Source of the DNA: Xylanimonas allomyrinae
Lineage (GTDB): Bacteria > Actinomycetota > Actinomycetes > Actinomycetales > Cellulomonadaceae
Assembly (NCBI RefSeq): GCF_004135345.1
Contig: NZ_CP035495.1
Location: 2,294,001 to 2,358,000 of the forward strand
Reading direction: 5' to 3'
DNA: 64,000 bases
The position numbers were made by a program, and so were the translations under genes. Shown piece after piece: positions 1-9,150 of the stretch. The notes below the pieces were generated by a model. That model saw only the letters and a program-made list of their open reading frames with translations. It searched no databases and was not told the origin of the DNA. Each line of letters opens with the position of its first letter. Position 1 is the first letter of the stretch.

Positions 1-456
1 CGCTACCTGCCCTTGCGCGAAGGGTTTCCCACACCGGTGGTCGAGCCTCCCGTCGTGACGAGGCTCGGCGTGATGCACCCGGACATCGGGTGGCCCGACC
101 TCGGTCTGTACGTCGAGTTCGACGGCCGGGTCAAGTACCGGGACGACGGCCTCCGGCCGGGGCACAGCGCGGAGCGCGAGCTCCTGGCGGAGAAGCGCAG
201 GTTCGACGCCATCCGGGAGACAGGCGTGAACCCGCTGCGCGTCATGGCCGCCGACGGCCCCTACCGCTACATGGAGCGCCTGAGGTCCCGCCTCCCCCCG
301 CACCTCAGATCCACATTGCGGGTGAACCCCGGCTCCCCCTTCCGCCCCAGCGCGTCAGGTAGGCAGTTCGTCGTCAGCGCGTGCGCCCGGGGGCACGCGG
401 GGACGACGAACTGCCGACCTGACAAGGACGACCCTCGTCTGGGCAAGGCTCTTTAG
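1..456 (+). CDS. DUF559-like (Vsr/REase-fold) protein, C-terminal part
   Basis: The reading frame is open at the left edge, so only the C-terminal ~150 residues are present. They contain a YVEFDGRVKY segment followed by an EKRRFDAIRETG helix. This is the strand-helix pattern of DUF559/Vsr-like restriction-endonuclease-fold domains that follow AbiEi-type helix-turn-helix domains in many actinobacterial proteins. The E of VEFDG and the following acidic/basic residues would be the metal site. The last ~35 residues are encoded by an inverted-repeat element (354-423), so the tail is probably not family sequence. A one-base frame slip would give a TAG at 360-362, so the real end may lie there. The TAG at 454-456 is also the first half of the -10 box of the next gene. 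The family call is by pattern only; function is unknown. Confidence 0.6.
   Translation, partial: RYLPLREGFPTPVVEPPVVTRLGVMHPDIGWPDLGLYVEFDGRVKYRDDGLRPGHSAERELLAEKRRFDAIRETGVNPLRVMAADGPYRYMERLRSRLPPHLRSTLRVNPGSPFRPSASGRQFVVSACARGHAGTTNCRPDKDDPRLGKAL
354..423. repeat. Inverted-repeat element, copy 1 of 3
   Basis: Arms 354-375 and 402-423 pair over 22 positions with one mismatch. The 26-nt interior holds a second small stem (gcgtgc with gcacgc). The copies at 1639-1727 and 49113-49182 share the arm core and the interior. Relative to those, this copy has T for C in the left arm and A for G at the matching position of the right arm, which keeps the pair. Confidence 0.85.
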
Positions 457-459
457 GAT
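454..459 (+). promoter_or_regulatory. -10 box of a leaderless promoter for ugd
   Basis: TAGGAT ends exactly 6 nt before the GTG start at 466, and no Shine-Dalgarno sequence fits in between. Transcription would begin at or next to the start codon. No convincing -35 box was seen. Confidence 0.55.
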
Positions 460-465
460 GAAGCG

Positions 466-1632
466 GTGAAGATCGCCATCGCCGGTACCGGCTATGTGGG
501 ACTGTCCAACGCCGTCGTCCTCGCGCAGCACCACGAGGTGGTCGCGGTCGACATCGACCCGGGCAAGGTCGACCTGATCAACCGGCGCCGCGCGCCCATC
601 GTCGACACCGAGCTCGAGCAGTACCTGAGCGAGAAGCCGCTGTCGCTCACCGCCACGACGGACGGCGACAACGCGTACGCCCACGCCGAGCTCGTCGTCG
701 TCGCGACTCCCACCAACTACGACGAGGTGACGCAGTTCTTCGACACCTCGAGCGTGGAGGGTGTCATCGACCAGGTCTTGGCGGTCAACCCGGCCGCGCT
801 CATCGTCGTGAAGTCGACGGTTCCGGTCGGATTCACCACCCGCATGCTCGCCGAGCACGACGGCGCAGCGATCGTCTTCTCGCCCGAGTTCCTGCGCGAG
901 GGCCGGGCGCTGTACGACAACCTCCACCCGTCTCGCATCGTCGTCGGCGACCGCTCCGACCGGGGCCGGCTGTTCGCGAACCTGATGCTGGAAGGTGCGA
1001 TCGACCAGGACGTGCCGGTGCTGCTGACCGATCCCACGGAGGCCGAGGCGATCAAGCTGTTCGCCAACACCTACCTGGCGCTGCGCGTGGCCTACTTCAA
1101 CGAGCTCGACACGTACGCGGCCACCCGCGGGCTCGACACCGCGCAGATCATCGAGGGCGTGGGGCTTGACCCGCGCATCGGGTCGCACTACAACAACCCG
1201 TCGTTCGGGTATGGCGGCTACTGCCTGCCGAAGGACACCAAGCAGCTGCTGGCCAACTACCAGGACGTGCCGCAGAACCTCATCAGCGCGATCGTCGATG
1301 CCAACACGACACGCAAGGACTTCATCGCCGCCGACATCCTGCGTCGAAAGCCCCAGGTGGTCGGCATGTACCGGCTCATCATGAAGTCGGGTTCGGACAA
1401 CTTCCGGGCCTCGTCCATCCAGGGTGTGATGAAGCGGCTCAAGGCGAAGGGCATCGAGGTCGTGGTCTACGAGCCCACCTTGGAGCAGGAGGAGTTCTTC
1501 CGCAGCGAGGTCATCCGCGACCTGGAGGAGTTCAAGGCCCGCTCCGACGTCATCGTGGCGAACCGCCGCACCGAGTCTCTCGCGGACGTCGCCGCGAAGC
1601 TCTACACCCGCGACATCTACGGCCGCGACTGA
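466..1632 (+). CDS. ugd: UDP-glucose 6-dehydrogenase
   Basis: This 388-residue protein oxidises UDP-glucose to UDP-glucuronate with two NAD+, supplying an acidic sugar for surface polysaccharide. The N-terminal Rossmann motif is [10 protein letters not shown] (residues ~7-16), followed by VDIDPGKV. The middle carries [10 protein letters not shown] and FSPEFLREG, and the catalytic cysteine lies in [11 protein letters not shown] (~residue 253). Length and motif spacing match the short E. coli/Klebsiella Ugd type, not the ~440-residue actinobacterial type, so the gene may have been acquired. The GTG start is chosen because the -10 box sits 6 nt upstream. It is convergent with the PTS genes, with an inverted-repeat element between them. 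Confidence 0.93.
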   Translation: MKIAIAGTGYVGLSNAVVLAQHHEVVAVDIDPGKVDLINRRRAPIVDTELEQYLSEKPLSLTATTDGDNAYAHAELVVVATPTNYDEVTQFFDTSSVEGVIDQVLAVNPAALIVVKSTVPVGFTTRMLAEHDGAAIVFSPEFLREGRALYDNLHPSRIVVGDRSDRGRLFANLMLEGAIDQDVPVLLTDPTEAEAIKLFANTYLALRVAYFNELDTYAATRGLDTAQIIEGVGLDPRIGSHYNNPSFGYGGYCLPKDTKQLLANYQDVPQNLISAIVDANTTRKDFIAADILRRKPQVVGMYRLIMKSGSDNFRASSIQGVMKRLKAKGIEVVVYEPTLEQEEFFRSEVIRDLEEFKARSDVIVANRRTESLADVAAKLYTRDIYGRD

Positions 1633-1638
1633 CACCGC

Positions 1639-1727
1639 CTCCGTCCGGCTCAGTTCGGCAGTCCGTCGTCAGCGCGCGGCCCGGGGGCACGCGGTGACGA
1701 CGGACTGCCGAACTGAGCGGGACGGAG
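1639..1727. repeat. Inverted-repeat element, copy 2 of 3 (likely bidirectional terminator)
   Basis: Arms 1639-1670 and 1696-1727 pair over 32 positions with one mismatch around a 25-nt interior. It fills the space between the convergent stops of ugd (1632) and crr (1728) and abuts the crr stop codon. A terminator role is inferred from position; no clear T-tract follows on either side. Confidence 0.8.
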
Positions 1728-2204
1728 TCAGGCAGTGCGGGCCGGGAGGGTGAGGAGCGGGTCGCCGGCGGCGACCGTGGTACCCGGTGCCGGCACCGGG
1801 AGTGCGCCGTCGGGGCCGGCGTCGAGCGCGACCACCGGCACGAGCGCGGACCGGCCGCCCGCGGTGACGGCGGCCGGGTCCCAGGTCACCACGACCTGCC
1901 CCGCCTCGACCGCGTCCCCCTCGGCGACGTGGAGCGTGAACCCCTCGCCCTCGAGCTGGACGGTGTCGATGCCCAGGTGGACGAGCACCGCCCGCCCGTC
2001 GGGCGCGGTCACGACGAACGCGTGCGGGTGCAGCTTGACGACGGTTCCGCTCACGGGCGAGACGGCGTCGCGGCCCGTGAGCGGGTCGGGGTCGACGGCC
2101 ACGCCGGGGCCGACGAGCCCGGCCGAGAACACCGGGTCGGGCACGTCGGCAAGCGCCCGCACCGTCCCGGCGACCGGCGCCAGGACCGTCAGAGCCTCGC
2201 TCAT
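1728..2204 (-). CDS. crr: PTS EIIA component, glucose/GlcNAc family
   Basis: This 158-residue cytoplasmic phosphocarrier takes phosphate from HPr and passes it to an EIIB cysteine. It has the EIIA-Glc fold signatures APVAGTV near the N-terminus, SPVSGTVVKLHPHAFVV, and VLVHLGIDTVQLEG. The His of VHLGIDT is the phosphorylated residue and the His of HPHAF is its partner. The start is ATG at 2204, which shares one base with the stop of the upstream EIIB gene (TGATG), so translation is probably coupled. A longer in-frame reading upstream is ignored because it would overlap the EIIB gene. It is the last gene of the leftward arm of the GlcNAc-PTS cluster and would serve both EIIB proteins. Confidence 0.92.
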   Translation of the reverse strand: MSEALTVLAPVAGTVRALADVPDPVFSAGLVGPGVAVDPDPLTGRDAVSPVSGTVVKLHPHAFVVTAPDGRAVLVHLGIDTVQLEGEGFTLHVAEGDAVEAGQVVVTWDPAAVTAGGRSALVPVVALDAGPDGALPVPAPGTTVAAGDPLLTLPARTA

Positions 2205-2434
2205 CAGCGAAGGTCCTCGATGTCGGACGCGATGTTGTCGGCATCCGGCCCGACGACGACCTGCACGGCGGAGCCGCTGCGCACGACGGCGATGGCCCCC
2301 GCGGCGGTCAGGGCCTTGTCGTTGACGAGGGCCGGGTCCTCGACCTCGACGCGCAAGCGCGTGATGCACGCTTCGAGCTCGATGACGTTGTCGTCGCCGC
2401 CGAGCGCGTCGAGGATCTGCTGAGCCTTGGACAT
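2204..2434 (-). CDS. nagF: PTS EIIB component, GlcNAc/glucose family (first copy)
   Basis: This is a free-standing EIIB domain of 76 residues. The phosphocysteine is in EACITRLRVEV (~residue 26), followed by the typical GAIAVVRSG and VQVVVGPDADNI segments. Streptomyces carries GlcNAc EIIB as a separate small protein (NagF), and this matches in size and layout. The Shine-Dalgarno AAGGAGAA precedes the ATG at 2434 and is nearly identical to the one before ptsH. It lies downstream of a second EIIB gene, with a gap of 68 nt. The symbol rests on the NagF-like architecture and context; sugar specificity is inferred. Confidence 0.85.
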   Translation of the reverse strand: MSKAQQILDALGGDDNVIELEACITRLRVEVEDPALVNDKALTAAGAIAVVRSGSAVQVVVGPDADNIASDIEDLR

Positions 2435-2502
2435 GTGTGGTTCTCCTTCATGACGGCGTCGCTGCGGCGCGGCGCCTGGTGCGGACCGGACGGGAGCCGG
2501 GA

Positions 2503-2745
2503 TTACATGAGGTCCTCGAGCGCCGAGGCGAGGTTGTCGACCTCGGGGCCGATGACGATCTGGACCAGGCGTCCGGTCCGCATGACGCCGTGGGCGCCGG
2601 CGGCGCGCAGGGCGTTGCAGTCCACCAGGTCGGGGTTGTCCACGAGGGCACGCAGACGGGTGGTGCACGGGTCGATCTCGACGACGTTGTTCACGCCGCC
2701 GATGGCGTCGAGCACCGCTCTGGCTTTGAGGGCAAGGGACGTCAT
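2503..2745 (-). CDS. PTS EIIB component, GlcNAc/glucose family (second copy)
   Basis: This 80-residue EIIB domain has its phosphocysteine in DPCTTRLRALV (~residue 27), then AHGVMRTGRLVQIVIGPEVDNLA. It is clearly paralogous to the next gene (shared TRLR, GP-DN, EDL motifs) but diverged at many positions. GGAGGAA lies just ahead of the ATG at 2745, and the gene follows the regulator gene by 18 nt, so the leftward arm is probably one operon: regulator, EIIB, EIIB, EIIA. Two EIIB genes with one EIIC suggest either redundancy or a partner EIIC elsewhere in the genome. Confidence 0.85.
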   Translation of the reverse strand: MTSLALKARAVLDAIGGVNNVVEIDPCTTRLRALVDNPDLVDCNALRAAGAHGVMRTGRLVQIVIGPEVDNLASALEDLM

Positions 2746-2763
2746 CGTTCCTCCGGGTGGGGT

Positions 2764-3587
2764 CTACCCGCGCTCATCGGGGGCGGAGTCCGAGCGTCGG
2801 GTGCGCGGCACGATCGTAGGTTGGGGTTCGCGCAGCGGCACGACGAGCGTGTGTCTGTCGCCACGAGTGCAGTTCTGACCGAACATGACGGGGGTGTCAC
2901 CGCTGAAGGTGATGCGCCTGGTGCGCAGCACCGCGTGAGGCAGGGTGACATCGAGGAACTCGGCTTCGCGGTCGGACGCGAGCCCGGCCGAGATGGCGTC
3001 CTCCCCCAGGTGGGGGGCAGCTCGGCGGCGCGCAGGGCGTCGTAGAGCGACGGCGGGACGCCGTGGTCGAGCAGCTCGGGGGCGAGGCTGACGGGGATCC
3101 AGCTCTCCTCCAGGGAGACCGGCAGACCGTCGGCGGTCCGCAGCCGCTCGAAGTGGTGCACCAGCGCGCCAGGGTCGATCGCGAGCGCGTCGGCGAGCCA
3201 TCGCGGCGCCTGCAGGCACTCGACGACGAGGGCCCGTGAACCGGGGACGAGCCCGCGGTGCCGCATCTCCTCGCCGAACGTCGTGAGCCGCAGCTCGAAC
3301 TCGCTGTGCACGCGATCCGCGACGAACGTGCCGCGACCGTGCTCCCGGCGCAGCACTCCCTCGCTGACCAGGCCGTCGATCGCCTGGCGCACGGTCATGC
3401 GTGAGATCCCGAAGCGGTGGGTCAGGAAGCGCTCGGACGGGATCAGGTCGCCGACACGGAGCTCGTCCGCGATGAGCTCCTCCAGGTACTCACGGACCTG
3501 GAGGTGCTTGTAGGCACCGGCAACGTGCCCGTTCACTGTGGTCGTGGGGATCACCTTCCTGTGCCGTGCCCGGGACCGCGTCGTCAT
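2764..3587 (-). pseudogene. GntR/HutC-family regulator (DasR/NagR-like), frame broken once
   Basis: The N-terminal winged helix (LQVREYLEELIADELRVGD, then SRMTVRQAIDGLV, GRGTFVA) and the first half of the UTRA effector domain lie in one frame, down to ELPPT. The rest (GEDAISAGLASDREAEF to VPLREPQPTI) continues in the next frame. The join is the G6 run at 3012-3017; one more base there gives a seamless ~275-residue protein of normal family length. It is therefore probably intact in life. Regulators of this type sense glucosamine-6-phosphate or GlcNAc-6-phosphate and release their operators. The divergent intergenic region carries two operators of the DasR type, which supports autoregulation and control of the PTS genes. 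Confidence 0.85.
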
Positions 3588-3623
3588 ACCCGTGCCGCCG
3601 ACGTTCTCTTCGCGCTGCTCGGG

Positions 3624-3629
3624 TTGACA
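3624..3629 (+). promoter_or_regulatory. Possible -35 box for the nagE operon
   Basis: A perfect TTGACA lies 69 nt before the nagE start and just upstream of the left operator. A -10 at the usual spacing would fall inside or beside the operator (around 3647-3652, poor match), so bound repressor would block it. The -10 is uncertain. Confidence 0.35.
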
Positions 3630-3634
3630 CATTA

Positions 3635-3650
3635 TCTGGTCTGGACCACT
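3635..3650. promoter_or_regulatory. DasR-type operator (dre-like), site 1
   Basis: TCTGGTCTGGACCACT matches the published DasR element (A-[G/C]-TGGTCTAGACCA-[G/C]-T) at 14 of 16 positions. It is the exact reverse complement of site 2, and the site centres are 25 bp apart. It lies in the divergent region between the GntR gene and nagE. Confidence 0.8.
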
Positions 3651-3659
3651 CTTGCCGCA

Positions 3660-3675
3660 AGTGGTCCAGACCAGA
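3660..3675. promoter_or_regulatory. DasR-type operator (dre-like), site 2
   Basis: AGTGGTCCAGACCAGA matches the DasR element at 14 of 16 positions and is the exact reverse complement of site 1 across a 9-nt spacer. On the minus strand the flank of site 1 reads GATAAT, and a TTGCGG lies 18 nt upstream of that. This could be the regulator's own promoter, lying across both sites. Confidence 0.8.
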
Positions 3676-3692
3676 CCGAGGACGGTGTGAAA

Positions 3693-5038
<1,346 letters not shown>

Positions 5039-5039
<1 letters not shown>

Positions 5040-6733
5040 TGACCGGCACCACGCCGAGCGGGTCCGGGCTGACGGGTGCACCCGTCAGCCCGGGCCTCGC
5101 GGCCGGCGTCGTCGCCACCATGCGCACTCCCGTCGGCGAGCCGGCAGCGGCCGCGCTCGCCCCCGCCGACGTCGAGGCCGCCGCCGAGCGGATCGCGACG
5201 TCGTCGGCGGCCGTGCGTGACGAGCTCATGCGCCGCGCCGGGATCGCCAAGGGCGAGGGCGCGCAGGTGCTCACCGCCACGGCGGCCATGGCCGCCGACC
5301 CCATGCTCGTGGGCGACGCCACACGGCGCGTGCGCGAGCAGGGCCTGTGCGCCGAGCGGGCGGTGTGGGACGCGGCCGAGGCCGTGGCCGCACAGCTCGA
5401 GACGCTCGGCCCGCCCCTGTCGGAGCGGGCGCGCGACGTGCGCGACGTGCGCGACCGCATCATCGCCGACCTCACGGGGCAGCCGGCGCCGGGCGTGCCC
5501 GACCCGGGCAGCCCGTTCGTGCTCGTCGCCGTCGACCTGGCGCCGGCGGACACCGCGCTGCTCGACCCCGAGACGGTGCTCGCCCTCGTCACCTCGGAGG
5601 GCGGCCCGACGTCGCACACGGCGATCCTCGCGCGGTCGCTCGGCATCCCCGCCGTCGTGGCCGTCGCGGGCGCTGCCAGCCTCGTCGACGGGCAGGTCGT
5701 CCTGGTGGACGGGACTGCCGGCACGGTGACGGTCGACCCGGACGAGGCCGCCGTCGCGGCCGTCCAGGCACGGCCCAAGCGGGCGGCACGCGTGTTCGAC
5801 GGCGTCGGGCAGACGGCCGACGGCGTGCGCGTGCAGCTCCTGGCCAACGTCGCCGACCCCGACGCGGCGCGCGCCGCCGTCGCGGCCGGGGCCGAAGGCG
5901 TGGGGCTGTTCCGCACCGAGTTCTGCTTCCTGGGCCGCACCAGCGAGCCGACGGTTGCCGAACAGATCGAGGCGTACCGCGGGGTGCTCGCCGCATTCGC
6001 GGGCACGAAGGTCGTGATCCGCACGCTCGACGCCGGAGCCGACAAGCCCCTGCCGTTCGTCACCGCGGACTCCGAGCCCAACCCGGCGCTCGGCGTGCGC
6101 GGGCTGCGCACGGCCACCGCTTATCCCGGCGTGCTGGACCGCCAGCTCGAGGCGATCGCAGCCGCGACCGCCGCCGAGCAGGCCGAGGTGTGGGTCATGG
6201 CGCCGATGGTCGCCACGCCCGACGAGGCGCGCGACTTCGTCGCCGCGTGCCGCGCACACGGCATCACGACCGCGGGCGTCATGGTCGAGATCCCGGCCGC
6301 CGCGCTGCGGTCCGCCGCGATCTTCGAGCATGCCGACTTCGCCAGCCTGGGCACCAACGACCTGGTGCAGTACACGATGGCGGCCGACCGCATGCTGGGC
6401 GACCTCGCCGAGCTGTCCACCCCGTGGCAGCCGGCGGTGCTCGACCTCATCGCGGCCACCTGCCACGGGGCCCGGCCTCACGGCCGGCCGGTCGGGGTGT
6501 GCGGCGAGGCCGCCGCCGACCCTGTGCTCGCGCCCGTGCTCGTGGGCCTCGGCGTCACGTCGCTGTCGATGACGCCGCGCGCCCTGGCCGACGTCGGGGC
6601 GGTGCTCGCCGCCCTCGACCACGCCGAGTGCGTGCGCCTGGCGGAGGTGGCCCTCGGGCACAGCACCGCCCGCGAGGCACGCGACGCCGTGCGCGACCAG
6701 CTTCGACCGGTGCTCGATTCGCTCGGGCTATGA
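5039..6733 (+). CDS. ptsI: PTS enzyme I (phosphoenolpyruvate-protein phosphotransferase)
   Basis: Enzyme I autophosphorylates from phosphoenolpyruvate and charges HPr. The 564-residue length is normal. The phospho-His is in GGPTSHTAILARS (~residue 193). The PEP-binding TIM barrel shows GVGLFRTEFCFLGR, LGTNDLVQYTMAADR, and the general acid/base Cys in VGVCGEAAADP. The N-terminus has an extra ~12 Gly/Thr/Ser-rich residues before the GAPVSPGLAAG start of the family. ATG 5039 shares its A with the nagE stop (TGATG), so translation is coupled. Actinobacteria often keep ptsI apart from sugar-specific genes; here general and sugar-specific components sit in one operon. Confidence 0.95.
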
Positions 6734-6763
6734 CGCCCGTGCTGGGAACGAAGGAGAACTGAC

Positions 6764-7033
6764 ATGCTCGAACGCCCTGTGACCGTTGCCATCCTCGAGG
6801 GCCTGCACGCGCGGCCCGCGGCCCTGTTCGCCCAGCTCGCGGCGAGCCAGCCCGTCCAGGTCAGCATCGTGCGGCCGGGCGGCGACCCTGTCCCGGCGGC
6901 CAGCGTGCTCGGCGTGATGTCGCTGGGTGCGAAGGTCGGCGACACCGTGACGCTGTTCGCCGCTGACGAGGCGTCCGCCCAGGAGTCCCTGGACACCCTG
7001 GCGGAGTTCCTCCTCCAACGGGAGATCGCCTGA
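6764..7033 (+). CDS. ptsH: PTS phosphocarrier protein HPr
   Basis: HPr is an 89-residue phosphate shuttle between EI and EIIA. His15 lies in the canonical GLHARPAALF, and the regulatory-serine region reads AASVLGVMSLGA (Ser47). An AAGGAGAA Shine-Dalgarno sits ahead of the ATG. The stop overlaps the nagB start (TGATG), making nagE-ptsI-ptsH-nagB one coupled operon. Confidence 0.93.
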   Translation: MLERPVTVAILEGLHARPAALFAQLAASQPVQVSIVRPGGDPVPAASVLGVMSLGAKVGDTVTLFAADEASAQESLDTLAEFLLQREIA

Positions 7034-7815
7034 TGGAGCTCGTGATCGCTCCCGCTGATGAGCTGGCGGTGCTGGCGGCGGATGCGGTGGAGTCGTTGTT
7101 GCGGGCGAAGCCGGATGCGGTGCTGGGGTTGGCGACGGGGTCGAGCCCGTTGGCGGTGTACGGCGAGCTGGCGCGGCGTCATGCCGAGTCGGGGTTGTCG
7201 TTCGCGTCGGCGACGGGGTTCATGCTCGACGAGTACGTGGGGATCGCGGCGGATCATCCGGAGCGGTACCGCAACGTGATCGAGCGGGAGATCGCCTCCC
7301 CGGTGGGGTGGCCCAGCCGGCAGGTGCACGGCCCGGACGGGTCGGCGGCGGATCTGCCGGCGGCGTGCGCGGCGTACGAGAAGGCGATCGTGGATGCCGG
7401 GGGTGTGGATCTGCAGCTGCTGGGGATCGGCACCGATGGGCATATCGCGTTCAACGAGCCGGGTTCGTCGTTGGCGTCGCGGACCCGGATCAAGACGTTG
7501 ACGAGCCAGACGCGGCAGGACAATGCGCGGTTCTTCGGCGGTGATGTCGAGCAGGTGCCGCGGCACTGCCTGACGCAGGGGCTGGGCACGATCATGGCGG
7601 CACGGCATCTGGTGCTGCTGGCCACGGGGCGGGGCAAGGCCGAGGCCGTGCACCAGCTCGTGGAGGGCCCGGTGTCGGCGTTGTGGCCGGCGACGGTGAT
7701 GCAGCTGCACCCGCACGCGACCGTCCTGGTCGACGAGGGCGCGGCCTCACGCCTGCAGCTGGCGGACTACTACCGCGAGACGTACGCGAGCAAGCCCTCC
7801 TGGCAGGGCCTGTAA
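7033..7815 (+). CDS. nagB: Glucosamine-6-phosphate deaminase
   Basis: This enzyme converts glucosamine-6-phosphate to fructose-6-phosphate and ammonia, the last step of GlcNAc use. The 260-residue protein has ATGSSPLAVYGEL for phosphate binding, the catalytic LDEYVG, and GIGTDGHIAFNEPGSS with the ring-opening His. It follows ptsH with a one-base overlap. No nagA (GlcNAc-6-phosphate deacetylase) is present in the window, so the route needs a distant gene. Roughly the first 570 bases use TTG, GAT and GCG codons far more than neighbouring genes, then usage returns to the local pattern; this hints at a mosaic or foreign origin. Confidence 0.95.
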   Translation: MELVIAPADELAVLAADAVESLLRAKPDAVLGLATGSSPLAVYGELARRHAESGLSFASATGFMLDEYVGIAADHPERYRNVIEREIASPVGWPSRQVHGPDGSAADLPAACAAYEKAIVDAGGVDLQLLGIGTDGHIAFNEPGSSLASRTRIKTLTSQTRQDNARFFGGDVEQVPRHCLTQGLGTIMAARHLVLLATGRGKAEAVHQLVEGPVSALWPATVMQLHPHATVLVDEGAASRLQLADYYRETYASKPSWQGL

Positions 7816-7823
7816 CCCACGCC

Positions 7824-7874
7824 CGCCGCGGGGTTGTCGAGGGCACGGACCGTGCCCTCGACAACCCCGCGGCG
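7824..7874. terminator. Long perfect palindrome after nagB (likely terminator)
   Basis: Two 25-nt arms (7824-7848 and 7850-7874) are perfect reverse complements around a single central base. The position, just after the PTS operon stop and facing the convergent nitroreductase gene, fits a bidirectional terminator. The near-absence of a spacer is unusual for one; a protein-binding palindrome is the alternative. Confidence 0.65.
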
Positions 7875-8033
7875 TCGCATGCTCAGCCCAGGAAGACCTG
7901 GGAGCACAGCAGCTCGTCGCTTCCCGGGCGCGCGTCCACCGCGCACGCGATGCCGATCTCCGTGACCGCGGCACTGCCGCCGCAGCCGCCTGCAGAGCGT
8001 GGGCGGCGGCACGGACCGGCGGGTTCACGGGAC

Positions 8034-8935
8034 TCACCGCAGGCGTGGACGCACCGTGCCCGTGTGCGTCAGCAGGATGTCGTCCACCTCCGGGCGCGCC
8101 GAGCACGCCACCGGGTACCTGTCGCGCAGGTTCCCGAACCCCACCAGGCAGACGACGGACTCGTCGTCGGCCAGGGGGACGCGTGCGCGCAGCACGGAAT
8201 CGTCCGGCGTCCCGTTGAGGACCACGCTCCCCAGCCCTTGGGCGTGCAGGCCGTAGACGAACGACATCGCGAAGAAGCCCCCGTCCACCCACATGTCGCG
8301 GCGCTCGCTCGCGTCCGGGCCGACGGGCCGGGTGGTCGTGATCACGGCGAGGCCACGCAGCTCGCTCACGAACCCGTAGGCGCCCCGGTGCGCCGCGAGC
8401 AGCCGCGCGATGACGCCACGCCTGGTGAACACGTGAACCTTGAAGAAGCGACGGTCGCCGTCGGCCGGGGCCGTCGCGGCGATCCGCACCGCACGGCGGA
8501 TCTCCGCATCCGAGACGGGCACCGCGGAGAACTGCCGCACCGACCGGCGCGTCAGGAAGAAGTCCTCCCGGATGCCTGCGACCGCCGCCAGCACGCTCTT
8601 GCGGTTGACGGCGCAGATGCCCGCGTCGCTGGCGCCCGCGTCGATCACCGCGCTCATGCGCGCGATGTGGGGGATGTCGTGCGCGGGGTGCCGTGCTCGA
8701 CGCGGAACATGATGTAGGCGTCAAGCACCCCGGCACAGTTGCGGGCGAGCGCGTCGTGGCCGAACCGCTCCCGGTACGCCTCGACGAGGTCGAGCAGCTC
8801 GGCGATCGCCCCGTCGCCGAAGACCGGCGGGGGCTCCGCCAGGCTCATCGTCTTCTCGACCACGTGGCACCGGTACATGATCGCCGCGCGCATCCCCGCT
8901 CGGCTCGCCTCGGGACGGTCCCCACGACACGTCAT
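8034..8935 (-). pseudogene. Nitroreductase-family protein, frame broken once
   Basis: The first ~90 residues (MYRCHVVEKTMSL, GDGAIAELLDLVEAYRERFG) resemble the N-terminal helical region of ~330-residue nitroreductase-fold proteins seen in polysaccharide loci. The FMN-binding half (TRRSVRQFSAVPVSDAEI to GLGSVVLNGTPDD and VCLVGFG) continues in another frame from 8657. One extra base in the G4 run at 8685-8688 fuses them as EHGTPAHDIPHIARM. So the gene is probably whole, not two ATGA-overlapping genes. The N-terminus may begin further upstream in life. The redox substrate is unknown; the surface-polymer gene neighbourhood is the only hint. Confidence 0.75.
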
Positions 8936-9150
8936 TCGCTCCCCACCATCGCTTTCGCCGTCCGGAGCGGGGAGCAGGTCGCCCGGGGCGGACCCTCGAA
9001 CCCGAGGTCCGCCTCCACCCCGGCGCGGCAGTACCGAGGACTGCTTCGAGAACGACCGGGAGTGCCGCTCGACGGGAGCGAAGCAGAAGCCACGTGGGCG
9101 TCGAGCGCCGAATGTCGCCCGTTGACTGGAAAATCGATGCAGATAGCGGT

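Noticed and set aside
8654-8935. A separate small gene coupled by ATGA to the nitroreductase
   Set aside because: Its sequence is the usual N-terminal part of the same family, and one added base in a G run fuses them.
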